Origin: Gammaproteobacteria bacterium | GTDB lineage: Bacteria; Pseudomonadota; Gammaproteobacteria; JAADJB01 | Length of the DNA: 43,821 nucleotides | Direction: 5' to 3' | Assembly: GCA_013151035.1 (NCBI GenBank) | Contig: JAADJB010000026.1 | Location: 1 to 43,821 of the forward strand | Part shown: positions 40,956 through 43,821 of the stretch, piece by piece | How positions within the stretch are numbered: position 1 is the first letter of the stretch | Layout of the letters: every line of letters starts with the position of its first letter | The notes under the pieces: generated by a model | What the model was told of the DNA's origin: nothing | Database searches by the model: none | What the model saw: only the letters and a program-made list of their open reading frames with translations | Translations under genes and position numbers: made by a program

Positions 40956-42905
40956 ATGAAGTTTCTGAGGTATTTTGTTTTACAAGTTCTGCTGACTGTT
41001 TACCTGTCGTTATGCTCACCTCTTGTTATGGCGAGTGATGATGCCGATATGGCGGCACAGGATCAACAGATGATTATGCATCTATTGAACTATGTTGCCG
41101 GTGATTACCGTCGTGCAGTAGCCGATGGCATGGTATTGAATTGGGATGAATATGCTGAACAGCAGGAATTTTCCGGTAATTTGTTACAAAAGATTCGTCA
41201 GCTGCCCAATCGACCGGGCAAAAGGGTGCTGGAGCAGAAGATTACAGAACTGGTTCGATTGATTGATGCCAAGGCGGCGCCACAGCGGGTGGCTGATCTG
41301 TGTAAGGAAATTAGTCTGGGTCTGATCGAGACCTATGATGTATCCATTGCGCCACAGATTATCCCGCTATTATCGGGGGTTAAGGCACTGTATATGGAAA
41401 ACTGTGCGGCCTGTCATGGTGATAGCGGCAAAGGTAACGGTATTGTTGCCTCTCGTTATACTCCCACGCCAACCAATTTTAGTGATGCAACATGGCAGGG
41501 CGCACGTAGCCTTTACGCTATTTATAATAGTATTAGTCTGGGCGTTAATGGCACGGCGATGAGGAGTTTTAGTAATTATAGTGATGAACAACGTTGGATG
41601 CTGGCCTTTTATGTGAGTGGTTTTGCAGATAATGATATGCAGCGTCAACAGGGTCGACTGCTCTGGCAGCAACAAACGGGTGATCCATTATTTCCCGATA
41701 TTTCCAGTGTGACGAATACCTCGACGGATGAGGTGAGAGAACATTATGGTGAGGAAGGCGTTGCCCTGTTTGCCTATCTTCGTGCCAATCCCGAATCCAT
41801 GAATCGTGCGCAGCCATCAGAGCAGGATACCCTGTTGTTTAGTATTCGTGAGCTAAAGGTGAGTCGGGATCGTTATCTTGCCGGTGATGTCGAACAGGCG
41901 CAGCAATATGCAATATCGGCTTATCTGGAGGGATTTGAATTAGCCGAGAATGGTCTACGGCTGATTGATAGTGAGCTGGCATTAAAGATTGAACGTGAAA
42001 TGGCAATTTATCGTTCATTGATTAAGAAGCAGGTAGATACTGCCCAAGTGGTCGCACAGGTAGATATGTTGGAAGATCTGTTGCACCAGGCATCCAATCG
42101 TATGAGTAGTACTTCTTTGTCACCTGCTATGATTTTTTTCAGTGCCATGCTCATTTTGTTGCGTGAAGGTGTTGAGGCTATTCTGGTACTGGCGGCGATT
42201 GCAGCCTTTCTGGTCAAGACTGAACGTAGGGATGGGTTGCGTTATCTCCATGCGGGTTGGGTGATTGCATTACTCGCGGGTGGTGTCACCTGGTATGTTG
42301 CTTCGCATGTAGTGTCGATTAGCGGTGCCAGTCGTGAACTGACGGAAGGCATAGCCGCATTAGTGGCGGCAGTGATGCTGCTTTATGTGGGTTATTGGTT
42401 GCATAGTCTGGCTCATTCACGCAAGTGGCAATTATTTATTCATGAGAAGGTGAATAGTGTCCTGGGTCAGGGGACTTTGTGGGGCATTGCCTTTATTTCT
42501 TTTCTGGCTGTTTATCGTGAGGTGTTTGAGACGGTATTGTTTTATCAAACCTTGTGGTTACAGAGTGGTGAGGAGAGTCAGAGTAGCTTACTTGCCGGGA
42601 TGTCGGTGGGTGCGGTTATTTTAGTGTTTGTGGCGTGGTTGATCTTCAAATTTAGTGCGCGCTTACCACTGCGTCTATTCTTTAATGTGAATGCTGTTTT
42701 ATTGTTTGTACTGGCAGTGATCTTTTCCGGTAAGGGTATTGCTGCGATGCAGGAGGCTGGAATATTCTCCCTGACTATGGTTGATTTTCCACGTATTGAT
42801 CTGCTCGGCGTATATCCCAGTCAGGAGGGTTTATTGACCCAGGGTATTCTAGTGTTTAGTGCCCTTGCCTGGGTGTTGTATCAACGTGTTATAGCGAAAT
42901 CATAA
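40956..42905 (+). CDS. Cytochrome c-FTR1 fusion, high-affinity iron permease
   Basis: The 649-residue protein has a signal peptide (to about residue 26) and a periplasmic c-type cytochrome domain with haem motif CAACH (150-154). A helical linker leads to a C-terminal FTR1-type permease of about seven helices (from about 390). FTR1 iron motifs are REGVE in the first helix (LLREGVEAILVL) and REVFE in a later one (YREVFETVLFYQ). The cytochrome probably oxidises Fe(II) as it is passed to the permease. ATG 40956 is used. A Fur box lies at the promoter. The next gene overlaps by one base. Confidence 0.9.
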   Translation: MKFLRYFVLQVLLTVYLSLCSPLVMASDDADMAAQDQQMIMHLLNYVAGDYRRAVADGMVLNWDEYAEQQEFSGNLLQKIRQLPNRPGKRVLEQKITELVRLIDAKAAPQRVADLCKEISLGLIETYDVSIAPQIIPLLSGVKALYMENCAACHGDSGKGNGIVASRYTPTPTNFSDATWQGARSLYAIYNSISLGVNGTAMRSFSNYSDEQRWMLAFYVSGFADNDMQRQQGRLLWQQQTGDPLFPDISSVTNTSTDEVREHYGEEGVALFAYLRANPESMNRAQPSEQDTLLFSIRELKVSRDRYLAGDVEQAQQYAISAYLEGFELAENGLRLIDSELALKIEREMAIYRSLIKKQVDTAQVVAQVDMLEDLLHQASNRMSSTSLSPAMIFFSAMLILLREGVEAILVLAAIAAFLVKTERRDGLRYLHAGWVIALLAGGVTWYVASHVVSISGASRELTEGIAALVAAVMLLYVGYWLHSLAHSRKWQLFIHEKVNSVLGQGTLWGIAFISFLAVYREVFETVLFYQTLWLQSGEESQSSLLAGMSVGAVILVFVAWLIFKFSARLPLRLFFNVNAVLLFVLAVIFSGKGIAAMQEAGIFSLTMVDFPRIDLLGVYPSQEGLLTQGILVFSALAWVLYQRVIAKS

Positions 42906-43735
42906 TGAAGTTATCACCTTATCAGAAAGATGTTGCTGCCTTATTTGATCGTTTGTCTTCGGTTTATGATGGTGCGGCAACGCGTTTCTTTCCCTTTTGT
43001 GCCGATCGCATGGCCTATCGTTTCCCGCCGGGAAGAGATAGTAAGGTGTTGGATATTGCAACCGGCACCGGTGCCCTGGCATTGTCGCTAGCGCAGAATA
43101 TGGGGCGGGGTAATGGACGCGTAATTGGTATTGATTTTTCTCCCGGTATGCTGGATGTCGCCTACCATAATATGCGTAGGTTGGCGTTGCAGAATGTTGA
43201 TTTGCATGAGATGGATGCCTCGAAGCTGGAATTTCGGGATAATTATTTTGATGCGGTTTATTGTTCATTCGGCCTGTTTTTTATTGAGGATATGCAGGCA
43301 GCATTGGAAGAATGGCGGCGAGTAACTTGTTCTCAGGGTCGTCTTGTCTTGAGTTGCTTTGTTAAAGGGGCGTTTCAACCGATGGGGGCTTTGTTATCGG
43401 CACGCTTTGAAGCCCTGGGTGTTAAGCTCGCCGGTGAGAACGGAACCTATACCTGGGATAGGCTGGCAACGGCAGAGCAATGTGAAAAGTTATTACAGCA
43501 AGCCGGTTGGAGTCAGATTGAGGTGCATCAGGAGCAATGTGGTTATCATCTGATGAAGGTTGATGAATGGTGGGATGTGATCTGGAATACCGGATTTCGT
43601 CGTTATCTGGAGCAACTCACTGAACAACAACTGGAACAGTTAAAAGTCGATCATCTGGCTGAGTTGGAGCCCCTGATGACAGAGAAAGGCCTATGGCTGG
43701 ATGTCCCCGTTCATTTCGTTAGCGCAGTGAGGTAG
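42905..43735 (+). CDS. SAM-dependent methyltransferase (UbiE-like class I)
   Basis: The 276-residue protein has class I methyltransferase motifs: VLDIATGTGALALSLA (motif I), VIGIDFSPGMLDVA (motif II), FDAVYCSFGLFF and QGRLVLSCF. It overlaps the FTR1 stop in TAATG, so it is translated together with the iron permease and probably shares its Fur control. Substrate unknown; the iron-linked operon suggests a respiratory quinone or siderophore-like substrate but nothing in the sequence proves it. Confidence 0.85.
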   Translation: MKLSPYQKDVAALFDRLSSVYDGAATRFFPFCADRMAYRFPPGRDSKVLDIATGTGALALSLAQNMGRGNGRVIGIDFSPGMLDVAYHNMRRLALQNVDLHEMDASKLEFRDNYFDAVYCSFGLFFIEDMQAALEEWRRVTCSQGRLVLSCFVKGAFQPMGALLSARFEALGVKLAGENGTYTWDRLATAEQCEKLLQQAGWSQIEVHQEQCGYHLMKVDEWWDVIWNTGFRRYLEQLTEQQLEQLKVDHLAELEPLMTEKGLWLDVPVHFVSAVR

Positions 43736-43821
43736 GGTGATGAGATGGTCTCCTCCCCCTTTAATACGGCGTCGTAATGCGCCATGATGGAAGTTCAACA
43801 TACCATCAACATAAAGAAACG

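Noticed and set aside
1-43821. CRISPR array, prophage, insertion sequence or integrase
   Set aside because: No regularly spaced repeats, transposase-like or integrase-like proteins were found; the three palindromic repeats are kilobases apart.

Overview
The window looks like chromosomal DNA of a gammaproteobacterium. The core block rnr-rlmB-rpsF-rpsR-(DUF2232)-rplI-dnaB-alr-radA has the gene order of Chromatiales/Thiotrichales-like lineages. Accessory features (VPxPA/PEP-CTERM exported proteins, small c-type cytochromes, a SoxB-like phosphoesterase, a DsrE-like domain, cyclic-di-GMP proteins) suit a free-living, biofilm-forming and perhaps sulfur-metabolising bacterium. That lifestyle is inference.

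Layout. 1-6100: a CBS-pair protein, a membrane histidine kinase divergent from two overlapping response-regulator genes, and a DUF2797 protein. 6101-16055: two tandem paralogous VPxPA-CTERM genes, a SoxB-like secreted metallophosphoesterase divergent from an ECF sigma/anti-sigma pair, and further PEP-CTERM operons on the minus strand. 16517-21148: a methyltransferase, and a solute-binding protein paired with a hybrid kinase. 21200-26700: an FNR-type site, a porin, two monohaem cytochromes c, and an outer-membrane protein/PBP-like/diguanylate cyclase operon. 26718-29739: an arsR-gapdh-arsJ arsenate-resistance locus. 29778-39680: tRNA-Leu(CAG) and the RNase R/ribosomal protein/replication block. 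39662-43735: a sulfotransferase-like protein, an FHA-like/PilZ protein, a Fur-box-controlled cytochrome c-FTR1 iron permease and a methyltransferase.

Most interesting points. (1) Four PEP-CTERM transcription units each have a sigma-54 (-24/-12) promoter. Each also has a shared 16-bp motif 63-75 bp upstream of it, and further copies lie farther out, which implies one enhancer-bound regulator. (2) The anti-sigma factor (11227-11955) carries a C-terminal DsrE-like domain outside the membrane. Its sigma gene and the divergent SoxB-like gene have matching GGAATA(T/A)-N16-GTCT promoters, so the three genes look like one unusual sensing module. In the phosphoesterase the usual catalytic His/Asp pair is replaced. 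(3) Three copies of a long palindromic repeat occur. One has 31-bp perfect arms, one has lost its left arm, and one supplies the end of alr. (4) A possible three-way-junction RNA lies just upstream of the porin gene, inside a putative FNR-controlled unit.
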